A DNA stretch of 15,644 nucleotides from an uncultured Clostridia bacterium (GTDB lineage: Bacteria; Bacillota; Clostridia; Oscillospirales; Acutalibacteraceae): contig CALEIO010000048.1 of NCBI GenBank assembly GCA_937875885.1, forward strand, positions 1 through 15,644, read 5' to 3'. Of the stretch, positions 1-7,367 are shown one piece after another. Both the position numbers and the translations under genes were made by a program. Under the pieces are notes generated by a model. It saw only the letters and a program-made list of their open reading frames with translations, searched no databases and was not told the origin of the DNA. The number at the start of each line of letters is the position of its first letter. The first letter of the stretch is position 1.

Positions 1-1255
1 TAACTATAAAGTAGCTAAAGATTTTTCAAACACCTTAGTTGAAAAATGTGTTGGCGAAAAGGTTATGGAAAGCCTTACTCCCGCACAGATGGTTGTTAAG
101 ATTGTTAACGAAGAACTGGTGACTCTTATGGGTGGAGACTCTGCAAGAATTGAGTTTTCATCCAAGCCCCCCACAGTTATTATGATGTGCGGTCTTCAGG
201 GCTCAGGTAAGACAACCCATTCAGGTAAACTTGCCAAGATGCTCAAAGCACAGAATCACAGACCTCTGCTTGTAGCTTGTGACATCTACCGTCCTGCTGC
301 TATTGAACAGCTGAAGGTTGTGGGCAAGAATGCAGAAGTTCCTGTTTTTGAAATGGGCAAGGAAGACCCCGTTGTGATTGCTGAAAAGGCGATCAGACAC
401 GCAAGGGACTACGGTCACGATATCGTAATCCTTGACACAGCAGGCCGACTCCACATTGACGAAGAGCTCATGGGTGAGCTTGAGCGTGTAAAGGGTGCTG
501 TGAATCCTGCAGAAATCCTTCTTGTTATTGACTCTATGACAGGTCAGGATGCAGTTAACGTAGCAAAAAGCTTTAACGAGCTTCTTGATATTACAGGTGT
601 TATCATCACAAAGCTTGACGGCGACACCCGCGGCGGTGCTGCTCTCTCTGTTAAGGCAGTCACAGGCAAGCCCATCAAGTTTGCCGGTACAGGTGAAAAG
701 CTCTCCGATCTGGAGGTTTTCCACCCCGACCGTATGGCAAGCAGAATTCTTGGTATGGGCGATGTGCTCACTCTTATTGAAGAGGCAGAGTCAAAGCTCG
801 ACCAGAAAGAAGCAGAGCGTCTTGCCGAGAAGATGATGCGAAACAAGATGGACTTCAACGATCTGCTTGCACAGTTTGATCAGATCCGCAAGATGGGTCC
901 CATCAAAGGTATCCTCTCAAAGCTCCCCGGTATGAGCCAGCAGAAGCTTGACGAGGCAAACATCGAAGAAAGACAGATTGACTGGTCAAGAGCCATCATT
1001 CTTTCAATGACTCCCGAAGAAAGAGAGAAGCCCTCTCTCATCAACCCTTCACGTAAGCGCAGAATCGCAGCAGGTTCAGGCAGAAGCGTTGAAGAGGTTA
1101 ACCGTATGCTCAAGCAGCTTGAGCAGATGCAGAAGCTTATGAAGCAGTTCACATCAAAAGGCAAAAAGAACAAGTTCCGCGGAATGGGTGGTCTGCCCAA
1201 TATGAACGGAATGCCCTTTGACGGTGGCGGCACAGGTTCAGGCTTCGGCTTTTAA
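1..1255 (+). CDS. ffh: Signal recognition particle protein Ffh (SRP54), 5'-truncated by the window
   Basis: This is the GTPase of the signal recognition particle, which binds 4.5S/scRNA and hydrophobic signal sequences and docks with FtsY to deliver nascent membrane proteins. The frame is open from base 2, and its first residues (NYKVAKDF) match the end of the Ffh N domain. The true start is therefore upstream, and the ATG at 65 is internal. About 417 residues are present. The G domain shows a P-loop (GLQGSGKTT), DTAGRL and TKLDGDTRGG. The M domain follows, with GPIKGILSKLPGM and an arginine-rich RNA-binding segment near PSRKRRIAAGSG. It ends in a Gly/Met-rich tail. The next gene, rpsP, starts 86 bp downstream, an arrangement common in Firmicutes. 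Confidence 0.97.
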   Translation, partial: NYKVAKDFSNTLVEKCVGEKVMESLTPAQMVVKIVNEELVTLMGGDSARIEFSSKPPTVIMMCGLQGSGKTTHSGKLAKMLKAQNHRPLLVACDIYRPAAIEQLKVVGKNAEVPVFEMGKEDPVVIAEKAIRHARDYGHDIVILDTAGRLHIDEELMGELERVKGAVNPAEILLVIDSMTGQDAVNVAKSFNELLDITGVIITKLDGDTRGGAALSVKAVTGKPIKFAGTGEKLSDLEVFHPDRMASRILGMGDVLTLIEEAESKLDQKEAERLAEKMMRNKMDFNDLLAQFDQIRKMGPIKGILSKLPGMSQQKLDEANIEERQIDWSRAIILSMTPEEREKPSLINPSRKRRIAAGSGRSVEEVNRMLKQLEQMQKLMKQFTSKGKKNKFRGMGGLPNMNGMPFDGGGTGSGFGF

Positions 1256-1298
1256 TCACAAACAGCATAACACAGGTTATATTGCCAATTAACAGGCT

Positions 1299-1304
1299 TA
1301 TAAT
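1299..1304 (+). promoter_or_regulatory. Possible -10 element upstream of rpsP
   Basis: A perfect TATAAT lies 38 bp upstream of the rpsP start in an AT-rich gap. No good -35 is present at 16-18 bp; the best is TTATAT at 1277-1282 with a 16-bp spacer. It may be a weak internal promoter, or chance in AT-rich DNA. Confidence 0.3.
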
Positions 1305-1341
1305 ATAAATTATTTATTTTATTTTTTTGGAGGTAAAAACC

Positions 1342-1584
1342 ATGGCAGTTAAAATCAGACTTCGCAGAATGGGCGCTAAGAAGAGACCCTTCTACCGTGT
1401 AGTAGTTGCAGATTCCCGTTATCCCAGAGATGGTCGTTTCATTGAGGAAATCGGAACATACAATCCCCTCATCCAGCCCGCAGAGGTTAAGATCGATGCA
1501 GAGGCAGCAAAGAAGTGGATTGCAAACGGCGCACAGCCCACAGATAAGGTTAAGGCTATCCTGAAGTCCAACAACATCATCTGA
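1342..1584 (+). CDS. rpsP: 30S ribosomal protein S16
   Basis: S16 is a small-subunit assembly protein that binds 16S rRNA in the body of the 30S particle. The ATG at 1342 was chosen because GGAGG at 1329-1333 is well spaced and it gives the conserved start [11 protein letters not shown]. The frame extends upstream to a TTG at 1327, which overlaps the ribosome binding site and is rejected. The product has 80 residues, normal for the family, and shows the conserved segments [26 protein letters not shown] and [10 protein letters not shown]. It stops 17 bp before khpA and is probably co-transcribed with it. Confidence 0.97.
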   Translation: MAVKIRLRRMGAKKRPFYRVVVADSRYPRDGRFIEEIGTYNPLIQPAEVKIDAEAAKKWIANGAQPTDKVKAILKSNNII

Positions 1585-1601
1585 TTACAGGAGAATCCCC
1601 G

Positions 1602-1835
1602 ATGAAAGACTTACTTACAATCATTGCAAAGGGTCTTGTTGAGACTCCTGACAAGGTTGAGGTTACAGCAGATGCTCCTGCAGAGGACGGCACAGTTGTT
1701 TACCACATCCATGTTGCTGAGGAGGATATGGGCAGAATCATCGGCAAGCAGGGCAGAATTGCCAAGGCTATCCGTACAGTTGCTCGTTCCGCAGCTATCC
1801 GCAAGGATGTAAAGATTCAGGTGGAAATCGACTGA
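1602..1835 (+). CDS. khpA: KH-domain RNA-binding protein KhpA (YlqC family)
   Basis: This is a small cytoplasmic RNA-binding protein of 77 residues. In Gram-positive bacteria KhpA partners with KhpB (Jag/EloR) and affects cell elongation and RNA metabolism. A single type II KH fold is visible with the signature GRIIGKQGRIAKAIRTV; the GxxG loop is G48-K-Q-G51. CAGGAG at 1588-1593 lies 8 nt before the ATG. Its place directly after rpsP is the conserved context of ylqC. A strong terminator follows, so the rpsP-khpA transcript probably ends here rather than running into rimM as in the classic operon. Confidence 0.93.
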   Translation: MKDLLTIIAKGLVETPDKVEVTADAPAEDGTVVYHIHVAEEDMGRIIGKQGRIAKAIRTVARSAAIRKDVKIQVEID

Positions 1836-1857
1836 TTTCCCTGATTTCAGAAGATTC

Positions 1858-1923
1858 AAAAGGCATATGGCATTGCGAAGTGAAAGGTGCTTCGGTTTGC
1901 TATGTGCCTTTTGTTTTTTTTTT
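1858..1923 (+). terminator. Strong bipartite rho-independent terminator after khpA
   Basis: The arms 1858-1872 and 1898-1912 form a 15-bp stem with two G-U pairs. Inside it, after a small internal loop, CGAAG (1876-1880) pairs with CTTCG (1890-1894). A run of ten T's follows at 1914-1923. It lies 22 bp after the khpA stop and just upstream of the promoter of the next gene. Confidence 0.93.
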
Positions 1924-1929
1924 GCAAAT

Positions 1930-1958
1930 TTGACAATATCCCGGATTTTGTTTATACT
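1930..1958 (+). promoter_or_regulatory. Sigma-A type promoter of the leucine-rich-repeat gene
   Basis: A consensus -35 TTGACA (1930-1935) is separated by exactly 17 bp from a near-consensus -10 TATACT (1953-1958). Transcription would start near 1965, giving a short leader with GAGAGGTG at 1968-1975 before the ATG at 1982. The position between a terminator and an ORF supports a real promoter. With only 34 bp between this gene and rimM, it may also drive rimM-trmD. Confidence 0.85.
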
Positions 1959-1981
1959 GATAAACTGAGAGAGGTGTTTTT

Positions 1982-3100
1982 ATGACAACTTTTAAGAATA
2001 ACGCCACAAGAAAGATTCTCTGCTTTTTATTGCTTGCGGCTACTATGATTACAATGCTTTGCTTTGGCGGTTTTTCTGCTTTTGCAGAGGATGAAGAAAT
2101 GAAAACTTACGGCTACTTCAACTATACTGTCAGTTCTGACGGTGTGTGTATTATGGAGTACACAGGTGAGGGTGGCGATGTTTACATCCCCAACTCCATC
2201 GACGATACTCCTGTTGTAGCTTTGGGCGCAGAGGCTTTCTGGTATTGCAAGGAGCTTACCGCAGTAAGACTTCCCGAATATCTTGAGTTTATCGGTGCAA
2301 GAGCTTTTCAGGGTTGCGAAAACCTGGCGGTAGCTGACCTTCCCGACTCTCTGGTGGAGATTGGCGATGCTGCTTTTGATGGTTGCAAAAGCCTTTCAGA
2401 TGTAAAACTTCCTGCTGATCTTATGTATGTGGGTGGCTTTGCTTTTGACGGCACACCCTACATCAAGCGATTTGAGGACAACGATTCCATCATTCTCGGT
2501 GGCAGAATTTTCTATAAATATCAGGGCAATTCCCATGTGGTTAACATTCCCACAGGCGTAAAGAGCATCAGCTCTTCTGCTTTTGCAGAGAATTCAAGTC
2601 TTATTTATGTAAGCATCCCCGAATCTGTGCTGTTTATCGGTGACTACTGCTTCTTCAACTGTCCTAACCTGAAAAGTGCAAATATTCCCGACGATGTTTA
2701 CTATATGGGCGCATATTCCTTTGGCTACACATCTGTGAATTCTGACGGCACAGGTGACATTGTAGACGGATTTACTCTGTATGCAACAGAGGGCACTCTT
2801 GGCGAAGAATATGCCAAGGCTTATGAGCTTGAGTGTAAAGACAGAAAGTACAACCCCACACCCGACGAAATGCCTGATGCAGAGGTTTGTGTTGCAAAGG
2901 ATGCTGAGGGTACAAAGACCCAGGAAGAATCCCGTTGGCTTGGCAACAAAAACTCTGTTGTAGCACTGGTGATTATCATTGTTTCCTGTGTTGGTATCAT
3001 CGGCGGACTGTATGTTTACTTTACTTTTGTAGAGAAAAAGTACAAGGCAGAGCTTAAAGAGAAAAAGCAGAAGAAAGCAAAGAATAAAAAGAAAAAATAA
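1982..3100 (+). CDS. BspA-type leucine-rich-repeat protein, secreted and membrane-anchored
   Basis: This 372-residue protein is predicted to be displayed on the outer face of the membrane. Residues 1-35 form a signal peptide: basic start, hydrophobic core, AFA|ED cleavage site. Residues of about 75-250 carry BspA/Treponema-type (LRR_5) repeats. Their recurring pattern is xxIGxxAFxGCxxLxxVxLPxxL, seen for example as FIGARAFQGCENL, EIGDAAFDGCKSL and FIGDYCFFNCPNL. A transmembrane helix spans about 326-350, followed by a tail of mostly Lys, Glu and Gln that ends KNKKKK and would lie in the cytoplasm. Such repeats usually mediate protein binding at the cell surface; the ligand cannot be read from sequence. 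It sits between khpA and rimM, where an unrelated small gene or nothing is normally found. Base composition looks like its neighbours. Confidence 0.85.
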   Translation: MTTFKNNATRKILCFLLLAATMITMLCFGGFSAFAEDEEMKTYGYFNYTVSSDGVCIMEYTGEGGDVYIPNSIDDTPVVALGAEAFWYCKELTAVRLPEYLEFIGARAFQGCENLAVADLPDSLVEIGDAAFDGCKSLSDVKLPADLMYVGGFAFDGTPYIKRFEDNDSIILGGRIFYKYQGNSHVVNIPTGVKSISSSAFAENSSLIYVSIPESVLFIGDYCFFNCPNLKSANIPDDVYYMGAYSFGYTSVNSDGTGDIVDGFTLYATEGTLGEEYAKAYELECKDRKYNPTPDEMPDAEVCVAKDAEGTKTQEESRWLGNKNSVVALVIIIVSCVGIIGGLYVYFTFVEKKYKAELKEKKQKKAKNKKKK

Positions 3101-3134
3101 GTTATCGGAATAGTTTCATAAGGATTGATAAAGT

Positions 3135-3647
3135 ATGCTGAAAGAATATCTTGAAATCGGAAGAATAGTAGGTACCCACGGTATTGCAGGTGAGATGAGA
3201 GTGGAATGCTGGTGCGATTCCCCTGCATTTGTGGCTCAGTTTAAGAATCTGTACTTTGCCGAGGGCAAGGAGAAGCTGGATGTCAAGGCGCGTCCCCACA
3301 AGAATATTGCTCTTGTAAAAATCAAGGGTGTGGACAGCATTGAAGCAGCAGAAACCCTCCGCGGTAAGGTGCTTTATATGAGAAGAAAAGATGCAAAGCT
3401 CCCCAAAGGTGTGCATTTTGTGCAGGACCTGGTGGGTCTTGAGATTAAGGATGCTGACACAGACGTGGTTTACGGCACTCTGACAGATGTTCTCAAGACA
3501 GGTGCCAACGATGTGTATGAGCTTAAAGATGCAAACGGCAAGGCTTACTATATCCCTGTTATCGACGATGTAGTCAAGAAGATAGCTCCCGAAAAGGGCT
3601 ATGTGCTCATCACTCCTATGAAAGGTATATTTGACGATGAGGATTGA
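3135..3647 (+). CDS. rimM: Ribosome maturation factor RimM
   Basis: RimM binds S19 and helps late maturation of the 30S head. The product has 170 residues, the family norm. The N-terminal RimM domain begins LEIGRIVGTHGIAGEMRVE. A C-terminal PRC-barrel domain covers roughly residues 95-170, including VQDLVGLEIKD and YIPVIDDVVKKI. The ATG at 3135 is preceded by AAGGA at 3120-3124. The 3' end overlaps the trmD start by 11 bases, which indicates translational coupling. No promoter is visible in the 34-bp gap upstream, so transcription probably comes through the leucine-rich-repeat gene. Confidence 0.96.
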   Translation: MLKEYLEIGRIVGTHGIAGEMRVECWCDSPAFVAQFKNLYFAEGKEKLDVKARPHKNIALVKIKGVDSIEAAETLRGKVLYMRRKDAKLPKGVHFVQDLVGLEIKDADTDVVYGTLTDVLKTGANDVYELKDANGKAYYIPVIDDVVKKIAPEKGYVLITPMKGIFDDED

Positions 3648-4371
3648 TATAATAACTCTGTTTCCCGAAATGTGCGAGGCGGTGCTCTCGGAGAGTATCA
3701 TCGGTAGAGCAAGAAAAAACGATGCAGTAGAGATTGTCTGTCATCAGCTTCGTGATTTTGCCTTTGATAAGCACAGACGAGTTGACGATGCTCCCTACGG
3801 CGGAGGAATGGGTATGCTTATGATGGCAGAGCCTATTGCCCTGTGCTTTGAGAGTATCTGCGAAGAATTGGGCAAAAAGCCTCACTTTGTATATATGTCA
3901 CCCAAGGGAAGAACAGTAACCCAGCAGGTTGTAAGGGAATATACCGACAAATATGAGAATGTGTGTATCCTTTGCGGTCACTACGAGGGTGTGGACCAGA
4001 GACTTCTTGATATGTATATTGACGAAGAACTTTCCATTGGCGACTATGTGCTCACAGGAGGAGAGTTGCCTGCGGTAGTGTTTGCAGATGCTTTGTGCAG
4101 AATGCTGCCGGGTGTGCTTTCTTCTGACGAATGCTTTGAGCTTGAGAGCCACTACAGCGGTCTTCTGGAGTATCCCCAGTACACCAGACCCGAGGTCTGG
4201 CGCGAGCAGACTGTACCTGCGGTGCTTATGAGCGGACACCACGCAAACATCGAGAAATGGCGCCGAGAGCAGTCTATTGCAGAAACCGTGCGCAGACGTC
4301 CCGATATGCTTTCTCAGGCACACCTTACAGATAAAGAAAAAGCCTTTGTTTCCGCTTTAGAGGAAAAGTGA
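3637..4371 (+). CDS. trmD: tRNA (guanine37-N1)-methyltransferase TrmD
   Basis: TrmD uses S-adenosylmethionine to methylate G37 of tRNAs with G at position 36, preventing +1 frameshifting. The ATG at 3637 gives MRIDIITLFPEM, the canonical N-terminus; the frame continues to a TTG at 3631, which is rejected. The product has 244 residues, as expected. The trefoil-knot SAM site is visible as YMSPKGRTVTQ, LCGHYEGVDQR and IGDYVLTGGELP, with the linker GLLEYPQYTRPEVW and the conserved SGHHANIEKWR. By motif alignment, Arg155 matches the catalytic Arg154 of the E. coli and Haemophilus enzymes, but the Asp169 position is Glu170 here. It is coupled to rimM by overlap. The usual next gene, rplS, is absent. 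Confidence 0.96.
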   Translation: MRIDIITLFPEMCEAVLSESIIGRARKNDAVEIVCHQLRDFAFDKHRRVDDAPYGGGMGMLMMAEPIALCFESICEELGKKPHFVYMSPKGRTVTQQVVREYTDKYENVCILCGHYEGVDQRLLDMYIDEELSIGDYVLTGGELPAVVFADALCRMLPGVLSSDECFELESHYSGLLEYPQYTRPEVWREQTVPAVLMSGHHANIEKWRREQSIAETVRRRPDMLSQAHLTDKEKAFVSALEEK

Positions 4372-4475
4372 GTTGAAGCTGTCATTCGGGCAGATTTTGT
4401 GTTGTTAATTTGCACAAGAAACACAGGTATAATTTTGTTGCAATAGTATATCAAAACAAAAATGATTTTATGGTG
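4372..4475 (+). other. AT-rich spacer between trmD and the ptsH promoter
   Basis: No gene or clear terminator is seen. A 5-bp hairpin (CTGTC pairing with GGCAG, about 4380-4394) followed by four T's is too weak to call. A TATAAT at 4428-4433 has only a poor -35 (TTAATT at 4405-4410, 17-bp spacer) and could be a minor second promoter. Confidence 0.4.
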
Positions 4476-4504
4476 TTGACCTCCTCGGTTTTTGTGGATA
4501 TAAT
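4476..4504 (+). promoter_or_regulatory. Strong sigma-A type promoter of ptsH
   Basis: The -35 is TTGACC (4476-4481) and the -10 is a perfect TATAAT (4499-4504), with a 17-bp spacer. Transcription would start near 4511 and give a leader of about 84 nt before the ptsH ATG at 4595. The leader contains an 8-bp hairpin (4530-4537 with 4546-4553). No cre-like operator was recognised by eye. Confidence 0.85.
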
Positions 4505-4594
4505 AACAAAAAATGAACAATCAAGAAGACTGTGAAATTTTATTGTTTTACAGCTAAAGAATTTTTATGTTACGATAAAGAGAGGGTATTTTCC

Positions 4595-4858
4595 ATGTAC
4601 GGTAAGGATGTTTTAGTTCAGAATAAAACAGGTTTGCACGCCCGTCCGGCAACTTTCTTCATTCAGAAGGCAAACGAGTTCAAATCTACCATCTGGGTTG
4701 AGAAGGAAGAGAGAAGAGTTAACGCAAAGAGCCTCCTCGGTGTGCTGTCACTGGGTATCCTCGGCGGAACAACTATCAGAATCTTCGCTGACGGTTCAGA
4801 CGAAACAGAGGCTGTTGAGGGTCTTGTTTCTTTGGTTGAGTCCGGTTTTTCTGAGTAA
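4595..4858 (+). CDS. ptsH: Phosphocarrier protein HPr
   Basis: HPr is the small cytoplasmic phosphocarrier that takes phosphate from enzyme I at His15 and passes it to sugar-specific EIIA domains. In Firmicutes it is also phosphorylated at Ser46 by HPr kinase for catabolite repression with CcpA. The product has 87 residues. TGLHARPA places the active His at exactly residue 15, and NAKSLLGVLSLG places Ser at exactly residue 46, so this is HPr-like and not Crh, which lacks His15. The ATG at 4595 is preceded by GAGAGGG; the open frame back to a GTG at 4532 lacks a good ribosome binding site and would spoil the His15 numbering. It has its own promoter and terminator, so it is probably monocistronic. 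Confidence 0.93.
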   Translation: MYGKDVLVQNKTGLHARPATFFIQKANEFKSTIWVEKEERRVNAKSLLGVLSLGILGGTTIRIFADGSDETEAVEGLVSLVESGFSE

Positions 4859-4873
4859 TTAACAGAACATTTC

Positions 4874-4900
4874 AGGGCGGAGTGCATCTCCGCCCTTTTT
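4874..4900 (+). terminator. Rho-independent terminator after ptsH
   Basis: GGGCGGAG (4875-4882) and CTCCGCCC (4888-4895) form a perfect GC-rich stem, extended by A4874-T4896, around a TGCAT loop. Five T's follow at 4896-4900. It ends 25 bp before the uvrC start, and I see no strong promoter for uvrC after it. Either readthrough or a promoter inside ptsH must supply uvrC. Confidence 0.93.
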
Positions 4901-4925
4901 GTTATTGTGGGAAAGAGGTGATACT

Positions 4926-6773
4926 GTGAGCGAAAAACTGCAAAATCTTCGTCGCAAGGCAATGGGACTTCCCTTGCTGCCCGGAGTGTATATTATGAAA
5001 AACAAAAGCAGCGACATTATTTATATCGGCAAAGCTAAAAAACTGCGCAACAGAGTAAGTCAGTACTTTGGCTCACAGAATAATCGCGCAGAAAAGGTAA
5101 GACGTATGGTAGAGTCGGTGGATGACTTTGAGTATATCATTACTGACAGCGAGTTTGAGGCTCTCATACTCGAGTGCAGTCTTATCAAACAGCACACTCC
5201 CAAGTACAATATTTTGCTCAAGGATGACAAGGGTTACTCCTATGTTAAGGTGAGTGGTGACAAATGGCAGAGAATCTCCTGCGCTTTGCAGAAAGATGAC
5301 GAAAATGCCAGGTATATCGGTCCGTATAATTCAGGTTTCCTTGTGAAGCAGGCTGTGGAAGAAGCAAACTCTGTTTTTATGCTTCCCACCTGCAACAGAA
5401 GATTCCCCGAGGATTTCGGCAAAGGCAGACCTTGTCTTAATTTCCACATAAAGAAGTGCTGTGCACCCTGTACCGGCAAGGTGAAGTACAGCGAGTATAA
5501 AGAAAAAGTGCAGATGGCGCTGGATTTTCTTTCGTGCGGCAGCAGCGAATCTCTGCGCAGTCTTACACAGCAGATGCAGGATGCGGCAGAAAATCTTGAT
5601 TTTGAGCGTGCGGCAGCATTGCGCGACAGTATCAATGCAATCAAGAAACTTTCAGAAAAACAGAAAGTCATCCGCAGCGATGTTAAGGACCAGGATGTTA
5701 TTGCATATTTCTGTGAAGGAAATAAAGGCTGCTTTGAGGTGTTCCGCTTTGAGGGCGGCAGACTCTGCGACAGACAGGAATTTTTGTATGACGTTATCTG
5801 TGAGCCCGAAAGTGCTATGGAAGAGTTTATCATAAGCTTTTACAGCACAACAAACGTTATCCCTAAAAACATCACCCTTGAATCTCCTGCAGAGAGCCAG
5901 GATGTGCTGGAGCGTTTTCTCTCGGAGAAAAAGGGCAGCAGAGTGTATATAACCGTACCTCAGATCGGCGAGCAGAGAAAACTTGCGCTTATGTGCAAAC
6001 AGAATGCGGCAGAGAGGGTGGCACAGCTTTCGGGTGCTACGGGCAGAGAGCTTACTGTTTTGCAGGAGCTTCAGCAGATTCTGGGGCTTGAAAAACTCCC
6101 TGTGTATATTGAGTCCTACGATATTTCCAACCACGCAGGCGACGAAAATGTTGCAGGAATGGTTGTTTTTGAAAACGGCAAACCCCTTAAAAAAGCTTAC
6201 AGAAAATTCAGGATAAAGACCTTTATGGGTCAGGATGACTACGCCTCTATGAACGAGGTGCTCCGACGTCGCTTTGAGGAATATGCTCTTCATAAGGATG
6301 AGGGAGAGGGCTTTGGCAGACTTCCCGACCTTATACTTCTTGATGGTGGCGTGGGTCAGGTGAATGCGGTCAAGCCTTTGCTTCGGGAGTATGGTCTTGA
6401 GATACCCCTCTTTGGTATGGTCAAGGATGACAAGCACCGCACCCGAGCAATTACAGGTGACAGCGCAGAAATTGAAGTCAGCTCAAAACAGCGTGTGTTC
6501 AATTTTGTTAGTTCTGTTCAGGATGAGGTTCACCGCTTTGCCATCGGCTACCACAAAAGCCGCAAAAGCAAGGCTATGCTTTCAAGCTCACTTACGGATA
6601 TTCAGGGCATAGGCAAAGAAAGAGCAAAGGTGCTTCTGACTCATTTCAGAACCCTTAAAAATATCAGAGAAGCAGAGCTTGAGGAGCTTATGATGGCTCC
6701 TAAGATGACAAGGTCAGCGGCTCTTGCTGTTTACAGACATTTTCACCCCACAAAAGATGGGGATAAAGAATAA
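4926..6773 (+). CDS. uvrC: UvrABC nucleotide excision repair endonuclease subunit C
   Basis: UvrC makes the 3' and 5' incisions on either side of a UvrB-bound lesion. The GTG at 4926 is chosen because AGAGGTG at 4914-4920 precedes it; frame-open codons further upstream fall in the ptsH terminator. The product has 615 residues, the family norm. The GIY-YIG nuclease covers about residues 15-95 (PGVYIM, YIGKAKKLRNRVSQYF, catalytic Glu about 78 in SEFEALILE). A Cys-rich segment (about 170-182) is followed by the UVR/UvrB-binding motif (about 214-243). The RNase H-like nuclease carries D399 (YDISNHAG), D473 (LLDGGVGQV) and H536 (EVHRFAIGYH), and tandem helix-hairpin-helix motifs close the protein (DIQGIGKERAKVLL). 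It is followed closely by rsmD and coaD, a likely operon. Confidence 0.97.
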   Translation: MSEKLQNLRRKAMGLPLLPGVYIMKNKSSDIIYIGKAKKLRNRVSQYFGSQNNRAEKVRRMVESVDDFEYIITDSEFEALILECSLIKQHTPKYNILLKDDKGYSYVKVSGDKWQRISCALQKDDENARYIGPYNSGFLVKQAVEEANSVFMLPTCNRRFPEDFGKGRPCLNFHIKKCCAPCTGKVKYSEYKEKVQMALDFLSCGSSESLRSLTQQMQDAAENLDFERAAALRDSINAIKKLSEKQKVIRSDVKDQDVIAYFCEGNKGCFEVFRFEGGRLCDRQEFLYDVICEPESAMEEFIISFYSTTNVIPKNITLESPAESQDVLERFLSEKKGSRVYITVPQIGEQRKLALMCKQNAAERVAQLSGATGRELTVLQELQQILGLEKLPVYIESYDISNHAGDENVAGMVVFENGKPLKKAYRKFRIKTFMGQDDYASMNEVLRRRFEEYALHKDEGEGFGRLPDLILLDGGVGQVNAVKPLLREYGLEIPLFGMVKDDKHRTRAITGDSAEIEVSSKQRVFNFVSSVQDEVHRFAIGYHKSRKSKAMLSSSLTDIQGIGKERAKVLLTHFRTLKNIREAELEELMMAPKMTRSAALAVYRHFHPTKDGDKE

Positions 6774-6802
6774 ACAATGTGCATTTGAACGGAGGCACGA
6801 AT

Positions 6803-7348
6803 ATGAGAGTTATTACAGGTAAAGCCAGAGGCAGAAGACTTCAGACTCTTGCCGGGGACGATGTGCGCCCCACCACCGACAAGGTAAAGGAATCTGTTTT
6901 TTCTGCAATACAGTTTGAGGTTGAGGGCAGAATGTTTCTTGATTTGTTTGCAGGCAGCGGACAGATGGGTATTGAGGCTCTTTCAAGAGGCGCAAAGGGA
7001 GCTTATTTACTTGATCTGAGAAAAGATGCGGTTTCTGTAATCAGAAAGAATCTGAAGGACGTAGGTCTTGAGGAGAATGCAGAGGTAAGATGTGCAGATT
7101 CTCTTATGTTTCTGCGCTCCTGCAGCGAGAAATTCTCTGTGGCTTTTGTAGATCCTCCTTACAATAAAGGTATGGCTGCAAAGGCTCTGGAACTTTTGCC
7201 TGCAGTTATGAACAAGACAGGTGTTATTGTGGTGGAAACTGCAGAGAAAGAGGAGCTTCCTCAGCAGGCAGGGGATTTTGTTCTTGACAGAACTTACCGC
7301 TATGGTACAATAAAAGTATCAATGTACAGATGTCCTCTTGAGGACTGA
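6803..7348 (+). CDS. rsmD: 16S rRNA (guanine966-N2)-methyltransferase RsmD
   Basis: RsmD uses S-adenosylmethionine to methylate G966 of 16S rRNA in the assembled 30S subunit. The ATG at 6803 is preceded by GGAGG at 6791-6795; in-frame GTG and TTG codons upstream are rejected. The product has 181 residues, typical. Conserved parts are the N-terminal MRVITGKARGRRL, RPTTDKVKESVFSAI, the SAM loop LFAGSGQMGIEALSRGA (residues 48-64) and the catalytic DPPY (117-120). Pairing with coaD, 19 bp downstream, is one of the most stable bacterial gene neighbourhoods and supports both calls. Confidence 0.96.
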   Translation: MRVITGKARGRRLQTLAGDDVRPTTDKVKESVFSAIQFEVEGRMFLDLFAGSGQMGIEALSRGAKGAYLLDLRKDAVSVIRKNLKDVGLEENAEVRCADSLMFLRSCSEKFSVAFVDPPYNKGMAAKALELLPAVMNKTGVIVVETAEKEELPQQAGDFVLDRTYRYGTIKVSMYRCPLED

Positions 7349-7367
7349 TAATCAGGAGGTGTTTTGA

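Noticed and set aside
65..67. ATG at 65 as the start of ffh
   Set aside because: The frame stays open to the window edge, and residues 5' of it match the Ffh N domain, so the gene begins before the window.
221..724. Long antisense reading frames across ffh, trmD, uvrC, rsmH and the PBP gene
   Set aside because: They are shadows of strongly supported genes, with no ribosome binding sites, promoters or recognisable domains, and are rich in Cys, His and Ser as expected from reverse reading.
4532..4594. N-terminal extension or leader peptide of HPr from a GTG at 4532
   Set aside because: The ribosome binding site is weak, and His15/Ser46 numbering is exact only from ATG 4595.
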